Shown: positions 45,620-54,047, counted from the first letter of the stretch. The stretch is DNA of 64,000 nucleotides from Aplectana chamaeleonis (GCA_029168955.1 JAPDOI010000965.1:181669-245668), one strand, 5' to 3'. Program-made: numbers and translations. The notes: generated from the letters alone by a model not told the origin.

Positions 45620-45868
45620 CTAAAAAGTAGAAGAAACCGAAACATCTGTAGTATCAACTGTTTGGCCGATCACTGACGAAATTTGGCGAACCGCCAGAAT
45701 CAACCGTGTTTCAGTGTGTTGATCGCAACCGCACCACCACCTTTTCCCGGAGCAGCGGACTATATCCTCCGTCTCGTTTTCGTAGAAAGCCGCGACGCAG
45801 CAAGGTAACGTGATGTCGTCATAAGGTCGATAATAGTTGTACTTAATACCCCTCCGCTTGAGCCCGTG
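45620..45868 (-). CDS. candidate Cys-rich coding exon, unknown
   Basis: An 80-codon open frame with strongly coding-like codon choice: PYDDITLPCCVAAFYENE, then VRCSGKRWWCGCDQHTETRL, ending TAG. Cysteine and tryptophan density suggests an extracellular domain. It is on the same strand as the phosphoesterase exons and upstream of them, so it could be an N-terminal exon of that gene, but no phase-1 donor of good quality follows and no strong acceptor precedes it. Unlinked until a transcript is seen. Confidence 0.35.
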   Translation of the reverse strand, partial: HGLKRRGIKYNYYRPYDDITLPCCVAAFYENETEDIVRCSGKRWWCGCDQHTETRLILAVRQISSVIGQTVDTTDVSVSSTF

Positions 45869-46187
45869 CAACGCCTATGCGTTGCGGCTTCCTGCAAAAT
45901 GCTTATGAAATTCGCCCTGGAAAACCAGAAAGAGTGAACGTAGTATTTTCAACACAATTCAAAGATCATCTATAAAAATGATTGGGCTAATTCGCAAGCT
46001 AAGGCGTCAATTCTATAATTGTGAAATACCTCGAATAAAGCAGACCGTTCAACCTGAAAAGTGCACTGCTGGTATTAATATAACATGGGTATTGCGGTCT
46101 AGTTTCTTCTTGCAACCTTTTTGTTTGTTCGAACTACTTTCAAGGAACCTATAGATATGACGAATTATATAGAGTTCACGTGATAAT

Positions 46188-46308
46188 TTTAGTCTGTTGA
46201 ATGGACGAGGCTGCGACGATAGACCACCGCGCGTGAATCGAAACCCCATTAGCCAGTGAGGCCGCCAACACCACACGGCCAGCCGCCTGGTCCATGCATC
46301 AGACTAAA
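46188..46308. mobile_element. ~120-bp element with TTTAGTCTG ends, copy 3
   Basis: TTTAGTCTGTTGAATGG at left and CATGCATCAGACTAAA at right, the clearest inverted ends of the three copies. Centre GCTGCGACGATAGACCACCG. Confidence 0.75.
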
Positions 46309-46797
46309 TCGAAAACGGAAACCATACCTGAAGTAACGAATGTGAAGCAAGTCAGAAGCAAAGGAAAAGAGAGCATAGTTGATTTGTGACGTCAGTGTCA
46401 ACCTTCGTTAAACAGTAACTCAAGTTTGAACGCTGATCATGTATTTGTTTTCAGTCTCTCGCAACAATCTCGCATCTCGTCCAAATATTGTCTTGCTAGC
46501 GTAAACTGTACAGGCTTGTGTTTACTTTTTGAATAGCTACGATTGGAACCAGCCGGCCATAAATCATTCCATCCCTTTAGATTGATATTGTTTTCCACAA
46601 CGCTGAGTGTTATCAAGATACCTTTGCTTTAAAGAGGGGTGTGTTGGCAAAAAAACCGATCTGATGAGCTCAGCGTAAGGCAAACATGACAGGAATGTGG
46701 TCTATAAATCTACAAAGACTTATAAATATGGCAGCTGGGGTTCATGAGACCTCAAATAACCAGCCATGGTTTGTGGCTGGCAGCTTCATGTGCTTAA
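46309..46797. other. no feature recognised
   Basis: AT-rich spacer. No exon or repeat ends supported. Confidence 0.4.
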
Positions 46798-47348
46798 AGG
46801 CAGTGATCGCGATAAAATATGCTTGTCTTCTTTTTCTCTCTGAAACCTTTTCTGGGTTTCGAGTAGTAGGACCTTTAAGAGAAAATCGCAAAAAAAAAAC
46901 ACTGTTTTGGGCCAAATTTGAAGCCTGAACTTTCTTGTCTCTTGATGGTGGACGAGCCCACTCCACATCAACGACATCGATGACCTCTTATATCAAGAAC
47001 ATCAGCTGGCTTGAAATTGAATTTCAATCAATGAACCTTCGGATTTATGTACACATCCAGTCAAAAACATTTACTGGAGTGCTTTCTTTCATTGTTCAAC
47101 TGTTCTTATTAGGTAAATTTGCATTTATTTTTCCCTCTGAATGTCGATGATTTTTGACTGCTCGACATAAGACTGCGATCTTTTTGAGGGGCGCTGTGCA
47201 CGTGTGCACTAACTGGCATCTTTGGGCCCTAAAAATCTAATTCTAACCCGTTTTTCAGCGCGCTACCTTCATAGTTTTTTCAGTTGTTTTTGATCTAAGC
47301 TGATTTTTGTAGTTTTTTCGATAACGTTTTTCATCGTGACCACTGACT
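46798..47348 (+). mobile_element. TTAA-flanked element, type A
   Basis: TTAA 46794-46797 and 47349-47352, the latter shared with the next element. Ends AGGCAGTGATCGCGAT and ATCGTGACCACTGACT. Carries the uninterrupted GTGCACGTGTGCAC site. Confidence 0.9.
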
Positions 47349-47352
47349 TTAA

Positions 47353-47450
47353 AGGCGCAGAACACCCAGGGAATTGTTTTTAGTTTTTATGCTGATCTTG
47401 GAACACGCTGATCACGATGGCATCTCTAAAATGATCCAAGACCCCTTCTC
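47353..47450. mobile_element. TTAA element end, type H
   Basis: Begins AGGCGCAGAACACCCAGG immediately after the shared TTAA. About 100 bp is the inverse of 33425-33512. The rest is replaced by a minisatellite. Confidence 0.6.
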
Positions 47451-47479
47451 AGAAGTTTCAACCCTAGTTACACGCGACA

Positions 47480-47895
47480 TAAATGTAAGTTACACGTTTT
47501 CCTTAGTAACATACATTGAAGGGCACAAGCAACTTACTTAATGGTACATGTAACTTACTTAAGCATACATGTAACTTACTTATCGGAGCACGCATGTAAC
47601 TTACCTAATGATACATGTAACTTACCTAAGCATACGTGCAACCTACTTTATGGTACATATTACTTACCTATGCATACCTGTAACTTACTTCTCTAAGCAT
47701 ACATGTGAGTTTCTTAATGATAAATGTAACTTACCTAAGCATACGTGTAACTTACTTAATGGTACACGTAATTTACCTAAGCATACATGTAACTTACTTC
47801 TCCAAGCATACGTGTAACTTTCTTAATGATACATGTAACTTACCTAAGCATACGTGTAACTTACTTATTCATGCATGTAACTTACCTAATGATGA
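47480..47895. repeat. ~22-bp minisatellite of GTAACTTAC units
   Basis: About 18 units alternate ATGTAACTTACCTAAGCATAC and ATGTAACTTACTTAATGGTAC, giving a ~44-nt higher-order period. GTAACTTAC is close to a self-complementary word (GTAAGTTAC). The Thr/Tyr/Leu-rich ORFs are by-products. Confidence 0.9.
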
Positions 47896-47929
47896 ATTTC
47901 GGGCTGATCCAAAAAACTTTTTCTTTTCG

Positions 47930-48115
47930 TAGTCGGATTTCGTTTCGGATTTGGCATTTTTTCAATGGTTCGGATTTCGGTTCGGCTCGGATTTGGCGTT
48001 TTTCGGTGATTCGGATTTTGGGTCGGCTCGCATTTCGCGTTTTTCCCGTGACTCGGATACCGACTTGTCAAAATTTCGAATCATTCGGACGGATATCCGA
48101 AAACATCCGAAGATA
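47930..48115. repeat. TTCGGATTTCGG low-complexity repeat
   Basis: Degenerate GGATTTCGGTTCGG / GATTCGGATTTTGG units. Similar style to, but not clearly the same as, the CGGAAAT repeats. Confidence 0.7.
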
Positions 48116-48552
48116 ATCCCATGTATACTCAACACCCGATCAAGTGCCTGAAATGGCCAACCACCGGCCATTTCGTTGGACCGTATTCGGCGCGAGTTTG
48201 CGAGGAGTGGAACATACATGCGTTTTGTAGAACAGCAACTGTGTTACATGCATCTTTCTGGAGTAGCATATGAGATTGGGCAATGTACTGTCGTTCTCGG
48301 GGCCAAATTCCGGTCCGTATTGTGGTCTACAGCTTCTTCATCAAGCCACTCGTGATACTCGTGCTGGGACCACTTGGTCCCGGCACGATTCACCTTTCTC
48401 CCAGCACGATTATCACGTGTCGCATGATGCAACAGCCGTAGTCCGCAATTGCGGACCGGACTTTGATTCTGAGAACGATAGTATATGAGATTGGCCTGCG
48501 AAACCTTCTCACGAGCTGATAGGTGACTTGCCCACATTTTAGACTTATTTAA
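48116..48552. other. no gene recognised
   Basis: Contains an inverted pair of GTGCTGGGACCA / GTCCCGGCACGA words near 48370-48410. No exon supported. Confidence 0.35.
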
Positions 48553-49036
48553 AGGCAGTGTTCACGATGAAAATCGTTTTTTGTTCCTCCGCCTATCTTG
48601 AAAACGGCTCCATGCTGATTCCAATGATGTCCCTGAAATCGTACAAGACCTTCTGGGAGCGGAGTTATGGTCCCTCAAAAAATGAGCTAAGGAAACATGG
48701 TGGACGAGTTGTCCGAGGCTTGTAACTTCCGTTTCTGGCAGCCGATGTATGCGAGCTGACCTGAGTAGAGAGAGAAGATGGGAATGAAGGGAAGAACGGG
48801 GCTTTTGATCGAAAACCATTGCTCATCTAACGATCTCGAGCGTTCATTTGTTAACGTCGGTGGGCGTGGAAAGTGCATCTGGGGGTGACGAGCTGACGGG
48901 TGTCCAACTTTGGGCTCTTTCGGAGCGTTTCCTGGCTCGTTTTCATGCGTTCTTTTGACGTCAACGTTACAGTGTGCCCCTCCACTACCGATTCCTAGTG
49001 GAAACTGAAACACATTTTTTATCGTGAACACTGTCT
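48553..49036. mobile_element. TTAA element, type B
   Basis: TTAA 48549-48552. Right end GTGAACACTGTCT abuts GTAA (49037-49040), a mutated TTAA shared with the next copy. It matches the following element in inverted orientation over part of its length. Confidence 0.85.
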
Positions 49037-49040
49037 GTAA

Positions 49041-49525
49041 AGGTAGTGTCCACGATAAAAACCATGTTTGATTTCTTGGTGGGGATCGGCAGCTGCGGGG
49101 CCTAGCAAAACCCTAGCATTAAAAAAACTAAGAAAAATGAGCTCGGGACGGTCCCCTACGGCCCCAAAGTTGGACACCCGTCAGCTCGTCACCCCCAGAT
49201 GCACTTTCCACGCCCACCGACGTGAACAAATGAATGCTCGGTATTGTGAGATGAGCGATGGTTTCCGATCAATAGCCCCGTTCCTCCCTTTAATATCAAC
49301 TTCTCTCTTTACTCAGGTCAGCTCGCATACATCGGCTGCAAAAGACGGAAGTTACAAGCCTCGGACAACTCGTCCACCATGTTTCCTTAGCTCAATTTTT
49401 GAGGGACCATAACTCTACTCCCAGAAGGTCTTGTACGATTCCAGAAGAATCATTGGAATCAGGATAGGGCCGTCTTCAAGATGGGCGGAAAAGCAGAAAA
49501 ACGATTCTTATCGTGAACACTGCCT
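49041..49525. mobile_element. TTAA element, type B, back to back with the previous copy
   Basis: Begins AGGTAGTGTCCACGATAA, ends ATCGTGAACACTGCCT, TTAA 49526-49529. Carries GATGTATGCGAGCTGACCTG inverted. Confidence 0.88.
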
Positions 49526-49800
49526 TTAAGTTATGAATTCGGCTGTTTCAAAGTGAATACTTCTATTTCATGTCTCAGGTCCGGAAAGTACCAGAAAATT
49601 CTGGCAGATTTCCGAAATATGTTGCCCCCTGTTAGTGGTAATTCTCTTGAAATCTGTCAGAATTTTACCGCAATCTGTCAGAATTTTTCCGGGATCTGCC
49701 GAAATTTTTTCAATAATTTGCCGAAATTTTCTGGTAATCTGTCAAAATTTTTTAGCAATCTGTAGGAAGTTTTCTGGTTATATGCCAGAATCTTCCTTAA
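49526..49800. repeat. AATCTGTCAGAATTTT low-complexity repeat
   Basis: Units like AATCTGTCAGAATTTTTCCG recur every ~25 nt from 49640 to 49790. It bridges two TTAA elements. Confidence 0.65.
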
Positions 49801-50690
49801 ATAAAGGCACTGTTCACTATACTTGTTCCGAATCGAATAATCGGATGAGTATCCGACTGTTTCAGTCGGATAAAAAAGTCGACTTTTTATTCGAAGAGTC
49901 GGATATTCGAAAAAGTGCGATATCCGACTATAGTCGAAAAGTCGAATATTCGAAAAAGTGCGATATCCGACTATAGTCGAAAAGTCGAATATTCGAAAAA
50001 GTGCGATATCCGACTATAGTCGAAAAGTCGAATATTCGAAAAAGCGCGATATCCGACTACAGTCGAAAAGTCGAATATTCGAAAAAGTGCGATATCCGAC
50101 TATAGTCGAAAAGTCGGATATTCGAAATAAATTTCATTTGGAACAAGTATACTGTTCACGGAAGACTTGATCCTGGAGTTTTTAGTGAAAAATAATGGTG
50201 GTAGCCCTCACAAGCAGAACAGCTTTGAAAAACGTATCCGAACGCATTCACAGAGGCAAAAAAGGTTCTGAAAAATATTCAACTGAGCAGGGTCCTTGGG
50301 TTCACTTGTGTCCTCAACATCGACACCGCTCTATCACTGCCACGCCTTGGCCTGCGATTATCAGCAGTGTTTTTTATTAGTGTGCAATGGTTTGGGAAAT
50401 AGCTTTCAGAAATACTCGGAAATCTTCGGCAGGCAGAATGCTGAGAAATCGTTGCGTATTCTGATAAAAAACACTGCTTATAATCGCAGCCTAAGGCGTA
50501 TCGGTGTTGAGGACACAACTGAACCCAAGGAGGCCAACCCTGCCGAGTCGAATATTTTCGATACCGTTTTTTTTGCATCTGAGAATGCGTCCAGATCCGT
50601 TTTTCAAAGCTGTTCTGCTTTTGAAGGCCACCATCATTAATTTTCAGAAAAAAACTTAAGGACGAAGTCTTTCGTATACAGTGCATTCAT
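49801..50690. mobile_element. TTAA element carrying a MITE insertion
   Basis: TTAA 49797-49800 and 50691-50694 (shared with the 3.7-kb element). Ends ATAAAGGCACTGTTCAC and GTATACAGTGCATTCAT are degenerate inverses. Central words GTTCACTTGTGTCCTCAACA recur inverted at 50500-50530, so it is a foldback. Related to 33849-34401. Confidence 0.7.
49818..50151. mobile_element. MITE with 8-bp duplication and 43-bp minisatellite, copy 2
   Basis: Ends TATACTTGTTCCGAAT and ATTTGGAACAAGTATA. Perfect 8-bp duplication CTGTTCAC at 49810-49817 and 50152-50159. The interior has about five 43-bp units against about ten in 17027-17575. Insertion lies in the terminal repeat of the host TTAA element. Confidence 0.92.
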
Positions 50691-50813
50691 TTAAAGGCAT
50701 CGTACGCGCTGAAAACCACTCACCTTTTTTTGAGTTTGAATCATTGGTTGGGCCACCTGAGAACGTGGGTAGGGTTTGACTGGTCACCGACGCATTATTG
50801 GGAAGATATTAGA

Positions 50814-51067
50814 CTATGTCAACGAATATTCGGAAAACGAATATTCGGCCGAATAAACGATTAATCGAATATTAGAATAATTCGATTATTCGGAAAAGTC
50901 AATTTTTCGAATAATTCGTTTATTCGAATATTCGGAAAAGTCAATTTTTCGAATAATTCATTTATTCGAATATTCGGAAAGGTCAATTTTTCGAATAATT
51001 CGTATATTCGAATATTCGGAAAAGTAAGTTTTTCGAATAATTCGTTTATTCGTATATTCGAACGGCC
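50814..51067. repeat. left part of the disrupted CGAATATTCGG repeat (42-bp minisatellite)
   Basis: Starts TATGTCAACGAATATTCGG as at 63345 and (inverted) 59910. It then runs as ~42-nt units of TTCGAATAATTCGTTTATTCG plus AATATTCGGAAAAGTCAA. It is interrupted at 51067 by the LTR retrotransposon and resumes at 53013. Confidence 0.85.
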
Positions 51068-51317
51068 TATCGCAACTTTGCGATTCTTTGCTCGCTCGCC
51101 GCTGTTGTTTATGGTAGGAGAGGTGATACGACGTTGTTGTTTATGTTATGAGAAGGGTTATCACCATTTCGTGAATCTATGCTTGCTCACCACCGTTGTT
51201 TATGTTAGAAGAAATTATACGACATTGTTGATTTTTATGTTATGAGAAGGGTCTATTCTTTTGATTTCTATGTTATATTCTCTTGTTTTCTATGTTATGA
51301 GAAAGGCCTGTTTTTGG

Positions 51318-51324
51318 TATAAAA
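51318..51324 (+). promoter_or_regulatory. TATA box of the 5' LTR
   Basis: TATAAAA in the middle of the LTR, repeated at 52783-52789 in the 3' LTR. A start site about 25-30 nt downstream would leave roughly 100 nt before the SL1 match. Confidence 0.6.
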
Positions 51325-51451
51325 GCCGCTTTCAATATGTAGCGCATATCTTCTGATTTGTTTCTTCTTTTGGTCACTTCTCATTCTCGCAACGCTTCTT
51401 ACTAGTTGCATTGGTTTCACAATGTACATTTGTTTCGATACTATTCAATAA

Positions 51452-51473
51452 GGTTTAATTACCCAAGTTTGAG
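51452..51473 (+). promoter_or_regulatory. exact 22-nt SL1 spliced-leader sequence in the 5' LTR
   Basis: All 22 positions equal canonical nematode SL1 (GGTTTAATTACC..TTTGAG). It is followed by GCTGCTCG, not by GT, so it is not an SL RNA gene: no splice donor, and no Sm-site context was recognised. It looks like the leader as it appears at the 5' end of a trans-spliced mRNA. The same 22 nt is at 52920-52941. Confidence 0.95.
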
Positions 51474-51544
51474 GCTGCTCGTGGTTGTGATATAAATCGT
51501 TATACGCTTCACTGTCTTGTAAGAACCACCGACTATCCGCTTTA

Positions 51545-51617
51545 TGGTGCATCGGCCGGGAATCGAACCCGGGCCGCCCGCGTGGCAGGCGAGCATTCTA
51601 CCACTGAACCACCGATG
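51545..51617 (-). other. primer-binding site expanded to an antisense tRNA-Gly(GCC) copy with CCA
   Basis: Directly after the LTR, TGGTGCATCGGCCGGG is complementary to the 3' end of tRNA-Gly including CCA. Complementarity does not stop at the usual ~18 nt. All 73 nt read, on the minus strand, as tRNA-Gly positions 2 to 76: D arm TGGTTCAGTGGTAG, anticodon loop CTGCCAC (GCC), T loop TTCGATT, acceptor CCGATGC, A, CCA. Only the first G is missing. Encoded CCA and position beside the LTR indicate copying from a mature primer tRNA rather than a tRNA gene. No T-run terminator follows on the minus strand. Confidence 0.93.
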
Positions 51618-51730
51618 AGTACCGCGAAAACATCCAGCAGGAACATCCGGAGAGATCACAAATATTTCACTACTCTGTTCTGTCATCGCTCGCGCATATA
51701 CAGTCGACCGTCGAACAAAGATTCCAGACA

Positions 51731-52162
51731 ATGATGGAACGTATGCAGCAAGACGACACAGTGACGACACTACAGTCAACGATCAAAGAAGCCGTTTCAC
51801 ACCTCACATCTACAATACAACACACAAACGCACATAGCAGCCGACACTCCGTCGAGGGGGAGGACGAGCAGCAGCACATTGAAGAGTCAGTGGGAAACGA
51901 AGAAGAGTTGATCGACGAGGATGGCATCATTCGAGCAAACGCGGAGTACATGGAAGACGTCAATGAGGTTGGAGAAGAGGAGGAGGAGAATGACGACGCA
52001 ATTCGCAACGCAGTCATTCAAGATCAAAGGCGCCAGCAAATCGAGAGGGAGCTGATACAGGCTAGGCAGGGATTAGCGGACCTGGTGAATATTCTCGAAG
52101 ATCTTGCATGGACGCCAAAATGCGAACCGCGCAACTATCGTCGGGGATTGATCTACAAGTAG
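51731..52162 (+). pseudogene. gag-like ORF, N-terminal part
   Basis: 143 codons starting MMERMQQDDTVTTL: acidic, Glu/Asp-rich in the middle (VGEEEEENDD), then an Arg/Gln-rich helical stretch (RRQQIERELIQARQGL). Such a coiled acidic segment is usual in nematode LTR-element gag. The frame is also open upstream of the first Met. It stops 74 nt before the zinc-knuckle frame, which is in a different phase, so gag is broken by a frameshift or internal deletion. Confidence 0.7.
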
Positions 52163-52235
52163 GAGGACAGATCAATCCGCCGTGTCTACTGTGAAGGAAT
52201 AGGAGTATCACTTCTCCGACTCATGCCGTCACTAC

Positions 52236-52496
52236 ATGGACATAACCGAACGCCATCGCGTTTTAGAAGTCACGAATCGATGCTTTGCCTGTCTCGAGGT
52301 TAGGTACGCACCGCATTACTGCCGTCGCAGTAACGCACCCTGTAACCACTGCCGAGAAAGGGGCCATCACTCGTCGACGTGCGAGCTGCCTGAACGCAGC
52401 GAAGTCTTTCATAATCGCATCCGCAGCGCAATGGCGGGAAGCCGGGAAACAAAAGAACGCATCGAAGCTCTGGAGCGTGAGCTGAGAAGCGTGTGA
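52236..52496 (+). pseudogene. gag zinc-knuckle segment
   Basis: Encodes RCFACLEVRYAPHYC followed by a perfect CX2CX4HX4C knuckle (CNHCRERGHHSSTC) and a basic/acidic helix to the stop at 52496, 27 nt before the purine tract. The first knuckle is a variant, CX2C with a later His and Cys. CCHC knuckles bind the genomic RNA in gag proteins. It is in a different frame from the upstream ORF. Confidence 0.85.
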
Positions 52497-52523
52497 CGAG
52501 AAAACAAAACCTCGCATTTGCCC

Positions 52524-52532
52524 TCGGGGGAG
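52524..52532 (+). promoter_or_regulatory. polypurine tract before the 3' LTR
   Basis: CGGGGGAG ends exactly where the 3' LTR begins (TATCGCAAG), the expected plus-strand primer position. Confidence 0.75.
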
Positions 52533-53012
52533 TATCGCAAGTTTGCGATTCTTTGCTCGCTCGCCGCTGTTGTTTATGGTAGGAGAGGTGATACGACGTT
52601 GTTGTTTATGTTATGAGAAGGCTTATCACCATTTCGTGAATCTATGCTTGCTCACCACCGTTGTTTATGTTAGAAGAAATGATAGGACATTGTTGATTTT
52701 TATGTTATGAGAAGGGTCTATTCTTTTGATTTCTATGTTATATTCTCTTGTTTTCTATGTTATGAGAAAGGCCTGTTTTTGGTATAAAAGCCGCTGCTTT
52801 CAATATGTAGCGCATATCTTCTGATTTGTTTCTTCTTTTGATCATTTCTCATTCTCGCAACGCTTCTTACTAGTTGCATTGGTTTCACAATGTACATTTG
52901 TTTCGATACTATTCAATAAGGTTTAATTACCCAAGTTTGAGGCTGCTCGTGGTTGTGATATAAATCGTTATACGCTTCACTGTCTTGTAAGAACCACCGA
53001 CTATCCGCTTTA
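52533..53012 (+). repeat. 3' LTR
   Basis: Matches the 5' LTR nearly base for base, with a GCT insertion after AAGCCGCT and a few substitutions. TATAAAA at 52783-52789. Confidence 0.93.
52920..52941 (+). promoter_or_regulatory. exact SL1 sequence in the 3' LTR
   Basis: Identical 22 nt and context (ATTCAATAAG before, GCTGCTCGTGG after) to 51452-51473. Both LTR copies of SL1 are unmutated although the LTRs differ elsewhere. Confidence 0.95.
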
Positions 53013-53017
53013 CGGCC

Positions 53018-53510
53018 CAATATTCGAATATTCGGCCAAATAAACGAATAATTTCAGAAAAATAAGAAGCAGAGTCTCCGGCACATGTCCATTTCTGCGG
53101 TCCAGAGATGAAATGTCCCCGACCAAACTGGTAGAAAGTTCGAATATAATCGGAATACTCCAATATGAAACATGAGATAGTCAGAAACTTAATGGTGGAG
53201 TATCTCGCTCACCACCGAATTTGTGGGCAGACGTAACAGATACTGTTTTTCATCTGATGGAGTATGTTCCAAACAGATTCGAGCGATGTTCCAGAAACGG
53301 CTACCTTACGCTTTGAGTATTACGTAATACTCAATTGCCATGAATTTAGGTCAATCGCTGCAGCTTTGAGCCAGTTCTTATTGAACGTTCACCTTATATT
53401 TTTGCAGAGGTGAAATGGCTCCAACCAAACTGGGTGCTATATTAGCGGTGGGGGGGCCACTATGTCTGGGTGCACTTGGCCCCGCCCATTTTATCGTACC
53501 GCACTAAATT
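53018..53510. repeat. right part of the disrupted repeat shared with 59.26-64 kb
   Basis: Near-identical to 63530-64000 and inverted to 59262-59720: TCTCCGGCACATGTCC, GAGTATCTCGCTCACCACCG, GTCAATCGCTGCAGC, CACTATGTCTGGGTGCAC. Confidence 0.9.
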
Positions 53511-53689
53511 TGAGCACCTACCAGGGTTTTCCCTCCCCCGTACAAATCAGGAGTGATTGCGGCACGGAAAAATGGGCGTGGTCATGTGCGATACAACAGT
53601 GCCCCCCCCCACTCAGATAGCACCCTAAACTGATAGGAAATTCGGATATTGTTGGTAGATATTGTTTAGAAAATCCTGAGAATTCGAAC

Positions 53690-54047
53690 TTATCGTTTAT
53701 GTACTCGCGATTTTGGCCAAATATTCGAATTATTCGTATTCGAATCATTCGAATGATTCGATTATTCGTAAGAGTCAAATTTTCGAATAATTCGTTTATT
53801 CGAAAATTCGGAGAAGTCTATTTTTCGAATAATTCGTTTTTTCGAATATTCGGAGAAGTCATTTTTTCGAATAATTCGTTTATTCGAATATTCGGAGAAG
53901 TCAATTCTTCGAATAATTCGTTTATTCGAATATTCGGAGGAGTCAATTTTTTGAATAATTCGTTTAATCGAATATTCGAAAAAGTCAATTTTTCGAATTA
54001 TTCGTTTATTCGAATATTCGAAAATTTTTATTCGTTTGATATACTCT
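53690..54047. repeat. 42-bp self-complementary minisatellite
   Basis: About seven units TTCGAATAATTCGTTTATTCG plus AATATTCGGAGAAGTCAATT. Same family as 50875-51060, 59740-59890 and 63420-63560, and stylistically like the 43-bp MITE unit (both contain TTCGAATATTCG followed by AAAAGTC). The Ile/Arg/Phe-rich ORFs on both strands are artefacts. Confidence 0.9.

Larger units (their letters stand above)
51068..51544 (+). repeat. 5' LTR
   Basis: Begins TATCGCAACTTTGCG and ends ACTATCCGCTTTA. U3 carries four or five variants of TTGTTTATGTTATGAGAAGG, a plausible enhancer-like repeat, then TATAAAA at 51318-51324. AATAAG (51447-51452) immediately precedes an exact SL1 sequence at 51452-51473. Confidence 0.93.
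51068..53012 (+). mobile_element. gag-only LTR retrotransposon with SL1-bearing LTRs and a tRNA-Gly-derived primer site
   Basis: LTRs 51068-51544 and 52533-53012 (477 and 480 bp) differ by a 3-bp indel and some 6-8 substitutions. A 5-bp target duplication CGGCC lies at 51063-51067 and 53013-53017. The uninterrupted sequence (TTCGAACGGCACAATATTCG) is readable at about 63510 and, inverted, 59745. The internal region is only 988 bp: primer-binding site, degraded gag, purine tract. No protease, RT or integrase, so it is non-autonomous. A tRNA-Gly primer and gag zinc knuckles would suit a BEL/Pao or Gypsy-type element; which one is not resolvable without pol. Confidence 0.95.

Noticed and set aside
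47480..47895. CRISPR-like array (short repeats with short spacers)
   Set aside because: Units are contiguous with no unique spacers, in a eukaryotic genome; it is a minisatellite.
51452..51473. SL1 RNA gene
   Set aside because: The leader is followed by GCTGCTCG rather than a GT splice donor, and no SL RNA body or Sm site was recognised. The same sequence recurs in the other LTR.
51545..51617. Functional tRNA-Gly(GCC) gene on the minus strand
   Set aside because: It encodes CCA, lacks the first base, has no Pol III terminator just downstream, and starts exactly at the LTR boundary where a primer-binding site must be.
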